A DNA stretch of 64,000 bases from Rhodospirillaceae bacterium (GTDB lineage Bacteria > Pseudomonadota > Alphaproteobacteria > Rhodospirillales > Rhodospirillaceae). Positions 19,406-28,516 of this stretch are shown one piece after another. Position 1 is the stretch's first letter; the number at the start of each line of letters is the position of its first letter. Position numbers and translations under genes: made by a program. Below the pieces are notes generated by a model. It did no database searches. It was not told the origin of the DNA and worked only from the letters and a program-made list of their open reading frames with translations. The stretch lies in assembly GCA_029245025.1 (NCBI GenBank), contig JAQWQC010000006.1, positions 1 through 64,000 of the forward strand, given 5' to 3'.

Positions 19406-20770
19406 ATGACTGACGGCACTCAGCCGACAAATTCGATGTCTTTGAGGCTAAGACTGGGCTGGGGACTTGGTAGCATGTCCATGTCCGCCATGTTTAATGC
19501 CGTCAGCTTGCTGTTGTTGACCTTCCTTATCGAGTTTGTCGGTATTCCGGCCGTGACTGCAGGCGCCCTCATCCTTGTCTCGAAGATTTTTGACGCCGTT
19601 ACTGATCCCTTGATGGGTGTTGTCAGCGACCGGACGAAAAGCCGGTGGGGCCGCCGACGGCCTTACCTCATGATTGGCGGTATTCTCGCCGGACTGTCAT
19701 TCGCCATGATATTTACGGTGCCAGCGTTTGAGAGTCAGAACGCCATTATTCTTTATGTGCTTACGGCTCTTATTCTCAACGCAACAGCCTACACCGTATT
19801 CAATGTGCCCTATTTGGCCATGCCCGCAGAAATGACGGACAGCTATCACGAACGAACCGCGTTAATGTCATTCCGCGTTAGCTCTATTGCCGGGGGACAG
19901 CTGCTGTCGTCCGTGCTTGGGCCCATCATCATCGCCTACTGCGGTGGCGGGCTGTTTGGGCACTCCGTCATGTCCATGGTCGTAGGAGTGGCCATCATTG
20001 CCGTATGTGCGGCTTGCTTTTGGTCCACCCATGACGCGAAATTCACCGTCCGCGTGACCGAGCACAGCTACACCTTGCGAGATCAATTGAAGCTGGCGCT
20101 TGAGAACAAGCCATTCCTCGTCTTGATGATGGTGAAGTTTACCCAGCTCTTTGGGTTTTCTATTTTTATCGCGGCGCTGCCACTATTGTTCACACGCATT
20201 CTTGACGTGTCCTACGCCTATCTCGGAACCTATTACTTGTTCCAAGCAAGCGCCGTAATCGCCTCTCAACCCATGTGGGTTTCTTTGAGTCGCAAGTACG
20301 GAAAGACGGCCTGCTACTATTTAACATCAGTCATTTTCGCGCTTGCATCCGCATCTTGGGTGCTGGGAACAGCGAGCGACCCGGATTGGTATATTAACGT
20401 AAGAGCACTGGTCACGGGTGTGGGTGCCGGCGGTTTGATGCTGATCGGACAGTCCCTTTTACCTGATACGATCGAACACGACTTTCGTCGAACCGGATTG
20501 CGACGTGAAGGAATTTTCTCCGGTGTCTACACCACTGTTGAGAAGTTTTCCTTTGCCTTTGGCCCTGCAGTTCTTGGCCTTCTACTAGGGGCGCTGGGAT
20601 GGGTCGAAGCGCAAGGCGGTGTCCGCGTTGAGCAATCGGAGCAAGCGTTGATGGCAATCGATATTGCCATGCTGGTCCCAGCGGTCACGCTGATCCTGAG
20701 CTGCTATTTCCTATCCCGCTATACCTTGACCGAGGATGCTCTGGCCAAACAGCCAATTACCCAAATTTGA
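19406..20770 (+). CDS. MFS transporter, glycoside-pentoside-hexuronide:cation symporter type
   Basis: Inner-membrane 12-helix transporter of the GPH (MelB-like) family, 454 residues. The hallmark DAVTDPLMGVVSDRTKSRWGRRRPY in the first half identifies the family, with the cytoplasmic loop basic cluster. Members move sugars or small organic acids with Na+ or H+. It follows the broken SnoaL-like gene by 29 bases and may once have formed an operon with it. The substrate is unknown. Confidence 0.9.
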   Translation: MTDGTQPTNSMSLRLRLGWGLGSMSMSAMFNAVSLLLLTFLIEFVGIPAVTAGALILVSKIFDAVTDPLMGVVSDRTKSRWGRRRPYLMIGGILAGLSFAMIFTVPAFESQNAIILYVLTALILNATAYTVFNVPYLAMPAEMTDSYHERTALMSFRVSSIAGGQLLSSVLGPIIIAYCGGGLFGHSVMSMVVGVAIIAVCAACFWSTHDAKFTVRVTEHSYTLRDQLKLALENKPFLVLMMVKFTQLFGFSIFIAALPLLFTRILDVSYAYLGTYYLFQASAVIASQPMWVSLSRKYGKTACYYLTSVIFALASASWVLGTASDPDWYINVRALVTGVGAGGLMLIGQSLLPDTIEHDFRRTGLRREGIFSGVYTTVEKFSFAFGPAVLGLLLGALGWVEAQGGVRVEQSEQALMAIDIAMLVPAVTLILSCYFLSRYTLTEDALAKQPITQI

Positions 20771-20814
20771 CAGCGTAGACAGCCAACAGATGAACGTTGA
20801 CCAACACCCAACTG

Positions 20815-20833
20815 TCAGCGCCATCAGCGCTGA
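20815..20833. terminator. hairpin downstream of the GPH transporter gene
   Basis: TCAGCGC at 20815-20821 and GCGCTGA at 20827-20833 make a perfect 7-base stem with loop CATCA, 45 bases after the transporter stop. No T run follows, so it may be a transcript-stabilising stem rather than an intrinsic terminator. Confidence 0.35.
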
Positions 20834-21026
20834 ACTAAGGCGACCCGCTGCTTGATCCTTTAATGAATGGCAGAAGATTTCTGAGTTTAGACGAGCATAG
20901 ACCATCGAATACTGTGCACCAATCCCCACAAAAGAACGTGTTTTAAACGCCATAGCAGAGGTTTTGCCTTAGCGGCAATTTCGGTAGCATCATCCGCAAG
21001 GCATTTCATAGAGCGGGGAGCACACG

Positions 21027-22388
21027 ATGACCTTTAAACATGAGTCCTGGTCTTCACACACAACATTCCTGATGGCCGCCGTCGGTGCTGCCGTCGGCCT
21101 AGGCAATATTTGGCGGTTTCCTTATATGACGGGCACCAATGGTGGTGGCGCTTTTGTTCTTATCTACCTTGCTGCGGTTCTCCTCATAGCAATCCCCGTC
21201 CTCATGTCAGAAACAATGATCGGTCGTCATGGCCATATGAGCGCACCTGTGTCGATGCAAACAGCAGCGGCAGAAGTGGGGGCTTCTCAAAACTGGAGCG
21301 TGGTCGGCTGGTTTGGCGTTGCAGCAGCATTTCTGATTCTGTCTTTCTATAGCGTTATCGGGGGCTGGGTAATTTCTTATGTACCACAAACAATTTCCGG
21401 CACTTTCACTGGAATGGATGCGGCGGCTGTCAGTTCAAACTTTGACGCCTTATTGGCAAATCCCGCAGCGGTCCTGTTTTGGCACACAGTCTTTATTGCC
21501 GTGACCGTGGCAATCGTCGCTCAGGGCATAAAGTCGGGACTAGAGCGCGCTGTCAGAATCATGATGCCTGCTCTCTTTGTTATGTTGTTGCTGATCGTTG
21601 GCTACGCCATTGCAGCTGGTGATTTCTCCGCCGGTCTGTCCTTCTTATTCGAACCTAATTTCTCAAAAATAACGGCTGAAATTGTTTTAGCAGCAATCGG
21701 CCAGGCCTTCTTTTCTATCGGTGTTGGCATCGGGATCATGTTTACCTATGGGGCTTATCTGCCAGACGATATTCCCCTACCCCGTGCCTGTGTCACGATT
21801 GCTATTGCCGATACACTGGTTGCGGTGCTCGCGGGCCTGGCAATCTTCCCCATCGTATTTGCCAATGGCCTTGATCCCGCGGAGGGTCCTGGACTCGTAT
21901 TCGTTACATTGCCTCTCGCCTTCGGACAAATGACCGGTGGTGCCGTGATCGGTACGGTTTTCTTCGTCCTCCTCGCATTCGCCGCCCTAACGTCAGCGAT
22001 ATCACTCCTGGAAGTGCCGGTCTCCTGGCTAGAAGAACGCAGCGGATGGACGCGACGCACAGCGACACTGTCTATCGGATGTGCAATCTGGGTGGTGGGA
22101 GTCGGGTCTGCACTTTCCACAAGCGTGTGGTCGGACGTCTATGTGTTGGGCTTTGTCGATAAATTCAAAACGACAGGCATTCTTGATCTGGTGGATTACA
22201 TCACCGGCCAAGCGCTGTTGCCTTTGGGCGGCATGCTTATCGCCTTATTTGCCGGATGGTGGATGAAGTCAGATGTGCTGACCAAAGAGCTGGGTATGAG
22301 CGAGACAGTATTTAAAGCGTGGCGCTTCTTGGTGCGCTTTATCTGCCCGATCGGAATTTTTTGGGTCTTGGCTTCTGCTTGGTTCTAA
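21027..22388 (+). CDS. sodium-dependent transporter, NSS (SNF) family
   Basis: Neurotransmitter:sodium symporter family protein of 453 residues, about 12 helices (LeuT fold). The unwound TM1 motif AAVGLGNIWRFPYMTGTNGGGAF, which holds the Na+ and substrate sites, is intact. Bacterial members carry amino acids such as Trp, Leu or Ala, or related small zwitterions. A GGGGAG ribosome site precedes the ATG. It converges with the ThDP-enzyme operon, 7 bases away, so it is not part of that transcript. Confidence 0.93.
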   Translation: MTFKHESWSSHTTFLMAAVGAAVGLGNIWRFPYMTGTNGGGAFVLIYLAAVLLIAIPVLMSETMIGRHGHMSAPVSMQTAAAEVGASQNWSVVGWFGVAAAFLILSFYSVIGGWVISYVPQTISGTFTGMDAAAVSSNFDALLANPAAVLFWHTVFIAVTVAIVAQGIKSGLERAVRIMMPALFVMLLLIVGYAIAAGDFSAGLSFLFEPNFSKITAEIVLAAIGQAFFSIGVGIGIMFTYGAYLPDDIPLPRACVTIAIADTLVAVLAGLAIFPIVFANGLDPAEGPGLVFVTLPLAFGQMTGGAVIGTVFFVLLAFAALTSAISLLEVPVSWLEERSGWTRRTATLSIGCAIWVVGVGSALSTSVWSDVYVLGFVDKFKTTGILDLVDYITGQALLPLGGMLIALFAGWWMKSDVLTKELGMSETVFKAWRFLVRFICPIGIFWVLASAWF

Positions 22389-22395
22389 GGGCTCC

Positions 22396-24141
22396 TCAGT
22401 CGAGGCCATATTGAGCTTTTTGACCCGCCAATAAGTCACTGAAGGCGATGGTCTGAATCAACGGCTCTTTCTTGCGCACCAGCCCCGCCATGCCATCGAC
22501 GATCACGTTGACAACCACCGGGCCGTTGTTCACAGCTTTGAACGCGTTTTTCATCGTTGCGTCCAAGTCAGCGGGGTCTTCCACCTTGAGGCCCAACGCA
22601 CCGTAGGCTTCACCGATCAACTGATAATCGTTATTGCCCAATTCACAGTTGACGACATTGCCCATTTGCATGATCTGGCCGTGTTTCTCGGTGCCCCACG
22701 CGCCATCATTACAAATGACGATAATCAATGGGAGACCAGCTTGGACCGCGCCGTTGATTTCACTGCAATAGAAACCGAACGCGCCATCTCCGGACACCAA
22801 TACAACTGGCCGTGGCTTCTTATTACTCTCCAACGCTTCCTCTTTGGCGGCGGCGGCGGCACCAACCGCTAGCGGCAATGCTGTTCCCATACAGCCAACT
22901 GGATAGTGATCAAGAAACGCTCGCTCGGTTCGGACCCGGAGAAAGCCGTGCATCCAATTTTGCGTGTCCGCACCGTCTCCGGCGTAAATTGCATTCTTTG
23001 GCATTTGGGCGGTGACCGCCCGCGCCAAATCAAAGGCCTGAATGGGTCCGCCTTTTGGGCTTTTGGCCAATTCATTCATTCTGGCCAAACGCAGTTTGAG
23101 GCCTTTATTGATCCATGCGGGTAGCGCTTTGGGCTTCGACTTAATTTTTTTGAGCGCTTTGTGCAGCAATTCAATCGCCCGCCGCGCATCACCGGCAATG
23201 GGAAGGTGGATTGGCCTGTTGCGGCCAATCTCCTCTGCCTCAATGTCGATCTGGATAAATTTCGCTTTCTTATCGAAACGCGGCGCTAGGCCATAGCCCA
23301 TACGCTGGGTCAACCGCATACCCAGAACAATAACCACGTCTGCCGGGGCCGCAGACATATTGGTTAAGGGCCAAGAAAAGCTCAGCACGTCGTCTTCGGG
23401 CACCAGGCCGCGACCAAGTGCATTTGCGAAAATTGGAATGTTGTAGGCCTTGGTCAATTTACGCAGAGCCGCGCCCGCTCCTGATAGCGCAGCGCCCGAC
23501 CCAGCTAGAATGAGTGGCCTTTTCGCTTTGGATATAAGGGCTGCCGCTTCAGCTATCGCGTCCGCATCTGGTTCAGGCGCCGGCGAGAGTGTGACCGAAG
23601 GGTTGATACCTTCGGCGTAATCAATCGCCTGGGTTTGAAAACCGTTAGGTATTCCAAGAACAGCAACACCAGGCCGACCGGACAGCGCATGTCGTGCGGC
23701 CACTTCAATATACTCTTGTAATCGATTTGCATCAGGAACGAGTTGGCAGTACTTGGCAAACGGCGAGACCATCTCCAGAACATTGGATGGATATCCACCT
23801 TGCGCGTCAGCCCGATTGCCATAGGGCATCGTTAACAACACAAGCACGGGCGAGCAGGCTTCATTGGCCGTAAGAATCCCCGTCATTGCGTTAGGCAGAC
23901 CGTGCTCAGCATTGATGAGGGCAAGCCCGAGCTTTCCGGTAACACGGGCATATCCATCTGCCTCACCAACCGTAGCCGACTCATTGCGTCCGGATACGAT
24001 GGCAATTTTCTCTTTTGCGATTTCCATCAGCAGCGGGCCATGAGCAGTGCCAGCCAAACAAAACGCGGTGGTTAGGTCGTATTTCTTGAGTGCCCGCAGC
24101 ATCAATTGGGCGCCGGTCATCCGGTTGGTTTTCGTCGGCAT
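22396..24141 (-). CDS. ThDP-dependent acetolactate-synthase-like enzyme (copy 2)
   Basis: A 581-residue three-domain ThDP enzyme. The conserved Pyr-domain glutamate is Glu54 (GRNESATV). The PP-domain motif runs from SGDGAFGF to CNDGAWG, the standard GDG-x(~25)-N spacing. No regulatory small subunit follows, and the sequence lacks a close match to biosynthetic IlvB, so true acetolactate synthesis is doubtful; decarboxylase, carboligase or sulfoacetaldehyde-type activities remain possible. It is 28 bases after a paralogous gene and shares with it the long segment around SGAALSGAGAALRKL and ALGRGLVPED. GAGAGAGG precedes the ATG. Confidence 0.88.
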   Translation of the reverse strand: MPTKTNRMTGAQLMLRALKKYDLTTAFCLAGTAHGPLLMEIAKEKIAIVSGRNESATVGEADGYARVTGKLGLALINAEHGLPNAMTGILTANEACSPVLVLLTMPYGNRADAQGGYPSNVLEMVSPFAKYCQLVPDANRLQEYIEVAARHALSGRPGVAVLGIPNGFQTQAIDYAEGINPSVTLSPAPEPDADAIAEAAALISKAKRPLILAGSGAALSGAGAALRKLTKAYNIPIFANALGRGLVPEDDVLSFSWPLTNMSAAPADVVIVLGMRLTQRMGYGLAPRFDKKAKFIQIDIEAEEIGRNRPIHLPIAGDARRAIELLHKALKKIKSKPKALPAWINKGLKLRLARMNELAKSPKGGPIQAFDLARAVTAQMPKNAIYAGDGADTQNWMHGFLRVRTERAFLDHYPVGCMGTALPLAVGAAAAAKEEALESNKKPRPVVLVSGDGAFGFYCSEINGAVQAGLPLIIVICNDGAWGTEKHGQIMQMGNVVNCELGNNDYQLIGEAYGALGLKVEDPADLDATMKNAFKAVNNGPVVVNVIVDGMAGLVRKKEPLIQTIAFSDLLAGQKAQYGLD

Positions 24142-24169
24142 TAGGCCTCTCTCTTCGCGTTCCCGTCTT

Positions 24170-25930
24170 TTAAGCGACGTCCGGAGTATGATGTGTTTTT
24201 AAACTCGAAACCAAATCTTCAAAGGCCACCGTCTGAACACGCGGGTCCTGCTTCCGCACCAAGCCAGCCATGGGGTCGGTCAGAACATTGATGACGGAAA
24301 ACGTCTCTGCGTCAAAGGCACGTTTTAGAGCTGGTTTTACGTCATTTGGAGACCCAACCTTTTCGCCATACCCACCGAACATCTGACCAATCACATGATA
24401 ATCCCATTGACCTAGTTCGCAGTTGATGGACTTTCCAACGGCGTTGAGCTGTCCATGCTTTTCTGTTCCCCAGGCTCCATCATTGGAAATGACACAAACA
24501 ATCTTGAGTCCGGCCAGCGCGGCTGCGTTGAATTCAGCGGCGTAAAATCCAAACGCACCATCACCGGTGACAAGCACAACTGGCCTGGCTTCTTCTCCAG
24601 TTTCTCGCGCCATGTCTCTTGCGGCGGCGGCGGCACCGATGGCCAGCGGAGTGCCAATCCCCATCGAACCCAACGGATAGTGATCTATAAAGCCGCGCTC
24701 TGACCGAATACGCAACACAGCGTGCATCCAGTTTTGTACATCTGCCCCATCGCCCACATAAATCGCATCTGCAGGCATCAATGACATGAGGTCGCGACCA
24801 ATACGGTAGGGATGAATTGGCCCATCAGAATTTTTGCCCAGTTCTTCAATGCGCGCTTGGCGGACTTTCAACGCTTTGTTGACCCAAGTAGGCTTACCTT
24901 TGCGGACAACCTTGCGTTTCTTGAGGGCCTTGTGAATCGCTTCGACGGACAAGCGCGCATCACCACAAACCGGCGCATCAACAGCGCGATTGCGACCAAT
25001 TTCTTCCGCTTCGACATCGATCTGAATAAACTTTGCTTTGCCACTAAAGCGTGGTGCCAAGCCATAGCCCATGCGTTCGGTTAAGCGCATACCGACAATC
25101 ACGACAACATCAGCCTCTTTGGCTGCAACCTGCGCCATCGGCCAAGAAAACCCCAGTGTCATATCTTCGGGAACGAGGCCACGACCAAGAGCGTTCGCAA
25201 GAACGGGTATATTGAACGACTTGGCTAGTTTTCTAAGGGCTGCTCCCGCGCCCGACAGAGCCGCACCACTGCCTGCCAGAATCATCGGGTATTTTGCTTT
25301 CGCCAAGAGATTGGCAGCACGGTCAATCGAATCTAAATTCGGTGCAGGTGACTCTGTCGCAACTGGCGCGTAAGCCTTGGCCGCATCGACAGCTTGTCCC
25401 TCAAAATGTTGCGGAATACCAAGCACAGCGACGCCGGGTCGCCCCGTTAGGGCATGGCGAGCGGCAGCATGGACAAACTCTTCCAAACGATCCGCAGACG
25501 GCACACTGCGCACCCACTTGGCGTAAGGTTTGACCATATCCAACCAATCGTTGGTCCACTCATCCGCCGCTTCGCGTTTTGGATCAGGCAACATTGAGAC
25601 CAACACGACTACAGGAGAGCACGCCTGATTGGCGGTAATGATACCCGACATGGCGTTGGGTAGACCTTGGTCAGCTTTGATCAACGCTACACCAAGCCGC
25701 CCCGCGACCCGAGCGTACCCGTCAGCCACCGCAACCGTCGCTGCTTCATGCCGGCCAGATACGATATCGATGCTTTGGTTTTCAAACGCAAACAGGAGGT
25801 GTGTGTGAGCCGTGCCCGACAAACACGCCACTGTACACACACCGTAACCGGCAAGCGCTTGAGAAATGACCTCACCGCCATTCATGCGGTTAGTCTTGGG
25901 GGCAGGCGATTTCTTTTTTTGACGGGCCAC
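24170..25930 (-). CDS. ThDP-dependent acetolactate-synthase-like enzyme (copy 1)
   Basis: Paralogue of the next gene on the same strand. The GTG at 25930 is preferred over a TTG two codons earlier because AGGA lies 6 bases before the GTG and none is properly placed for the TTG. A basic tail (ARQKKKSPAPKTNR) precedes the Pyr domain, whose catalytic glutamate is in GRHEAATV (about residue 62). The PP motif is TGDGAFGF to SNDGAWG. The ribosome site overlaps the stop of the preceding M24-fold gene, so the two are translated in tandem. Two side-by-side copies may form a hetero-oligomer or have split substrates; this is inference. Confidence 0.88.
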   Translation of the reverse strand: MARQKKKSPAPKTNRMNGGEVISQALAGYGVCTVACLSGTAHTHLLFAFENQSIDIVSGRHEAATVAVADGYARVAGRLGVALIKADQGLPNAMSGIITANQACSPVVVLVSMLPDPKREAADEWTNDWLDMVKPYAKWVRSVPSADRLEEFVHAAARHALTGRPGVAVLGIPQHFEGQAVDAAKAYAPVATESPAPNLDSIDRAANLLAKAKYPMILAGSGAALSGAGAALRKLAKSFNIPVLANALGRGLVPEDMTLGFSWPMAQVAAKEADVVVIVGMRLTERMGYGLAPRFSGKAKFIQIDVEAEEIGRNRAVDAPVCGDARLSVEAIHKALKKRKVVRKGKPTWVNKALKVRQARIEELGKNSDGPIHPYRIGRDLMSLMPADAIYVGDGADVQNWMHAVLRIRSERGFIDHYPLGSMGIGTPLAIGAAAAARDMARETGEEARPVVLVTGDGAFGFYAAEFNAAALAGLKIVCVISNDGAWGTEKHGQLNAVGKSINCELGQWDYHVIGQMFGGYGEKVGSPNDVKPALKRAFDAETFSVINVLTDPMAGLVRKQDPRVQTVAFEDLVSSLKTHHTPDVA

Positions 25931-25938
25931 GTCCAATC

Positions 25939-27222
25939 CTACTCAGCTGCAATCGACACAGACCCACCATCAGGCGGCACGATGCGTAGACCGACTTCGC
26001 AACTATTAAAGGGATCACAGCCATCCGCTGAGACCCGCACGGTATCTTCCAAATGCATGTTGCCCCATCCAACTTCGTAGTAGGGCATGTCAATCGTGAA
26101 AACCATATTCTCTTCGAAAACGAATTCACCCTGCGACCCTGGCATCATCGGACCAATAGGGAGGGGATGATCCGTATGCTCTAGTCCGACGGAGTGGGGA
26201 GTACATATAAAGAAGCCGGGAAAACCCATCTTGCGCATCTCGTCTATCACACGGGATGTCATCTCTCGGCCCTTCACACCCGGTTTGATCATGTCATAGG
26301 CAATTTCACAGCCCTTCCGCATGATTTGATTGCGCTTAAGCATTTCGTCCGTCGGCTCACCACAGATGGCCGTACGGCCCATATCCCCGTGATAATGCTT
26401 GCGCTCGCATAACCCATCAAAGGTGATGAGTTGCCCCTCTTTCACTTGAGAACGCCTCCGGCCCATCGAGCCCGTCGACAGATACACGCCCTTCCCGCCA
26501 CGTTTGGCCAGCTCTGTGTTGTAAATGATCTCGAGTTCACTTTGCTCCATCCCCACGTGAAGTGACTCGATCGCCGTGTTGACTGCGATTTCATTCATCG
26601 CAGCGGCGTCACGCAAAATCGTCAATTCATCAGGCGTTTTGACCATTCGAATTTCGCGGAAGATGGTTGTCGCCTCAACGCCTGAAAGTTCCGGCAAGCC
26701 AATATCGTTGAGCCACCTTATGACGCGGGGATCATCACACCCCACGTTTGCCTTCTCCAAACCCGCATCTTTGATCGCCTTCTTTAGAGCGTAGAGCGGG
26801 TTGACGGAGTACTGCCCCTTAAACTCCTCGGCATATTTGAGGTATTCCTCGTCAGTACCCGAAAGCAGCGCATCATTCACCGGCCACTTTATGCCTTCTT
26901 GGACGGCCTCTGGTTCTTCGACATCGGGATCGAAATCTCGGCGATCCGAATAGATGGGATGGGTGTAGCCGCACACATTAGGCACCCACGTCAGCGACTT
27001 ATCCTCAAACAAACGCAACAGACCAACTGCGGTCTCGATCAAAGCTGCTGGGGCATCTTCTTTGCGCGGCAAAACGGCATAATTGAAAAACATCCGGCGC
27101 ATCCGCATGAGCGGGCCCCAGTAATCTGTCAGGTAGTAAATGTTGATCTGGTTGACGGCGACCAATCCGTCGAGACCATGTTTATCCATAACCTCGTAGG
27201 CGCGGGCTTTGTTCAACAGCAT
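25939..27222 (-). CDS. M24-family (pita-bread fold) hydrolase
   Basis: A 427-residue protein of the aminopeptidase P/creatinase fold: an N-terminal creatinase-like domain to about 190, then the M24 catalytic domain. Metal-ligand positions read Asp269 (TFDG), Asp280 (GDMGRT), His343 (PHSVG), Asp378 (FTIDMP) and Glu392 (HLEDT). The fourth is normally glutamate (T-I-E-P); here it is aspartate. The fold also hosts creatinase, ectoine hydrolase and the DMSP lyase DddP, so peptidase activity should not be assumed. It lies 27 bases after the alcohol dehydrogenase gene and runs straight into the ThDP gene. Confidence 0.87.
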   Translation of the reverse strand: MLLNKARAYEVMDKHGLDGLVAVNQINIYYLTDYWGPLMRMRRMFFNYAVLPRKEDAPAALIETAVGLLRLFEDKSLTWVPNVCGYTHPIYSDRRDFDPDVEEPEAVQEGIKWPVNDALLSGTDEEYLKYAEEFKGQYSVNPLYALKKAIKDAGLEKANVGCDDPRVIRWLNDIGLPELSGVEATTIFREIRMVKTPDELTILRDAAAMNEIAVNTAIESLHVGMEQSELEIIYNTELAKRGGKGVYLSTGSMGRRRSQVKEGQLITFDGLCERKHYHGDMGRTAICGEPTDEMLKRNQIMRKGCEIAYDMIKPGVKGREMTSRVIDEMRKMGFPGFFICTPHSVGLEHTDHPLPIGPMMPGSQGEFVFEENMVFTIDMPYYEVGWGNMHLEDTVRVSADGCDPFNSCEVGLRIVPPDGGSVSIAAE

Positions 27223-27249
27223 GCTTGGTCTTTCAGTAGATAGAGCGGA

Positions 27250-28380
27250 TCAAGAATCAAAGACGATAACTTGGCGCACAGTTTCACCGGCGGCGAGACG
27301 ATCAAAGGCTGCATTGATATCCCCAAGAGCGATACGGTCCGACATCAGCCGATCAACGGGAAGCTTGCCGCTTTTATATAAGTCGATGTAGGTCGGAATG
27401 TCGCGGACAGGTACGCAACTCCCCAGATAACTCCCCTTCAGCGTCCGTTCTTCACCGACCAATTGAACCGGTGGCAAATTCATCCGTTTGTCAGGGTGCG
27501 GCAAACCGGCCGTTATCGTTTCACCACCACGCGCGGTGATGGCCCACGCCAACTCCAATGCCGGAACAGAACCTGCCATTTCAAAGGCATAATCCACGCC
27601 ACCGCCGGTCAACTCTTTAATCGCCTCAATGGCGTTGTCATCACTGGCATTGACGGCGTCTGTTGCGCCGAGCTGTCGCGCCAAGGCAAGCTTGTCGTCA
27701 CGCAGATCTACGGCAACGATTTGCCTCGCACCTACTAGGACAGCGCCCAACAAAGAGTTTAGACCAACTCCGCCCAGGCCGATAACAGCAACACGAGAGC
27801 CAGGCTCAACTTTCGCTGTGTTTAGAACGGCACCAACGCCGGTAATCACAGCGCACCCGAAGAGCGCAGCCTCTTCAAACGTTAGGGAGGGATCGATTTT
27901 TACACAGGAGGTTTCACTTACGACTGCATGGTCTGCAAAAGCCGAGACACCAAGATGATGATGCACATCACCACTGTCAACATGTAGACGTCGTTCACCA
28001 GACACCAATGTTCCAGCGACGTTTGCTGCCGCGCCCGGCTCACACAACGCCGGTCGGCCTTCTGCACACGGCACGCAATAACCGCAGCTGGGCACAAACA
28101 CCAGCGCCACATGATCACCGACGGAAAAACGGGTTACACCACTGCCGACCTCCTTAACCACTCCAGCCGCCTCATGACCGAGCGCCATTGGAGTTGGGCG
28201 CGGCCGACTGCCATTAATGACAGAAAGGTCGGAATGGCACAGACCCGCAGCTTTAACTTGAACGAGCAGCTCGCCGGGGCCCGGCGGATCTAACTCAAGG
28301 GATTCTATTTTAAGGGGAGCGCTATCTGCATAGGGCGGCTTTGCCCCGACTTCGCGCAAGACCGCAGCCTGAATTTTCAT
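27250..28380 (-). CDS. zinc-dependent alcohol dehydrogenase (MDR family)
   Basis: Medium-chain NAD(P)-dependent alcohol dehydrogenase, 376 residues from the ATG at 28380, which has GGAGGG just upstream; an in-frame ATG four codons earlier lacks one. Catalytic zinc ligands are in GLCHSD and GHEAAG. The structural zinc lobe shows CGYCVPCAEGRPALC. The Rossmann motif is GLGGVGLNSLLGA. The pattern resembles class III-like enzymes. As first gene of a four-gene operon with an M24-fold hydrolase and two ThDP enzymes, it may oxidise an alcohol or reduce an aldehyde made by them. Confidence 0.92.
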   Translation of the reverse strand: MKIQAAVLREVGAKPPYADSAPLKIESLELDPPGPGELLVQVKAAGLCHSDLSVINGSRPRPTPMALGHEAAGVVKEVGSGVTRFSVGDHVALVFVPSCGYCVPCAEGRPALCEPGAAANVAGTLVSGERRLHVDSGDVHHHLGVSAFADHAVVSETSCVKIDPSLTFEEAALFGCAVITGVGAVLNTAKVEPGSRVAVIGLGGVGLNSLLGAVLVGARQIVAVDLRDDKLALARQLGATDAVNASDDNAIEAIKELTGGGVDYAFEMAGSVPALELAWAITARGGETITAGLPHPDKRMNLPPVQLVGEERTLKGSYLGSCVPVRDIPTYIDLYKSGKLPVDRLMSDRIALGDINAAFDRLAAGETVRQVIVFDS

Positions 28381-28516
28381 GCATCCCTCCATTTGAGTCA
28401 GGCGCTTCTGGCTTTTCTTGACGCCACTACACCGTCTGGTTGATTAAGGTGCATTGTAGACGCTCACACCGACATGCCAAGATCAGTAAACTCAAATCGA
28501 GCAGGCGCGCGACTTT

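Noticed and set aside
20711-20953. 80-codon minus-strand ORF with a hydrophobic middle
   Set aside because: It overlaps the 3' end of the GPH transporter gene, has no good ribosome site and resembles no family.
22396-25930. Biosynthetic acetolactate synthase (IlvB) considered for the ThDP pair
   Set aside because: No small regulatory subunit is near, and the tandem copies in a catabolic-type operon do not fit.
25939-27222. DMSP lyase DddP considered for the M24-fold gene
   Set aside because: The N-terminal domain and metal-site surroundings differ from what I recall of DddP, and one ligand is aspartate; only fold-level assignment is justified.
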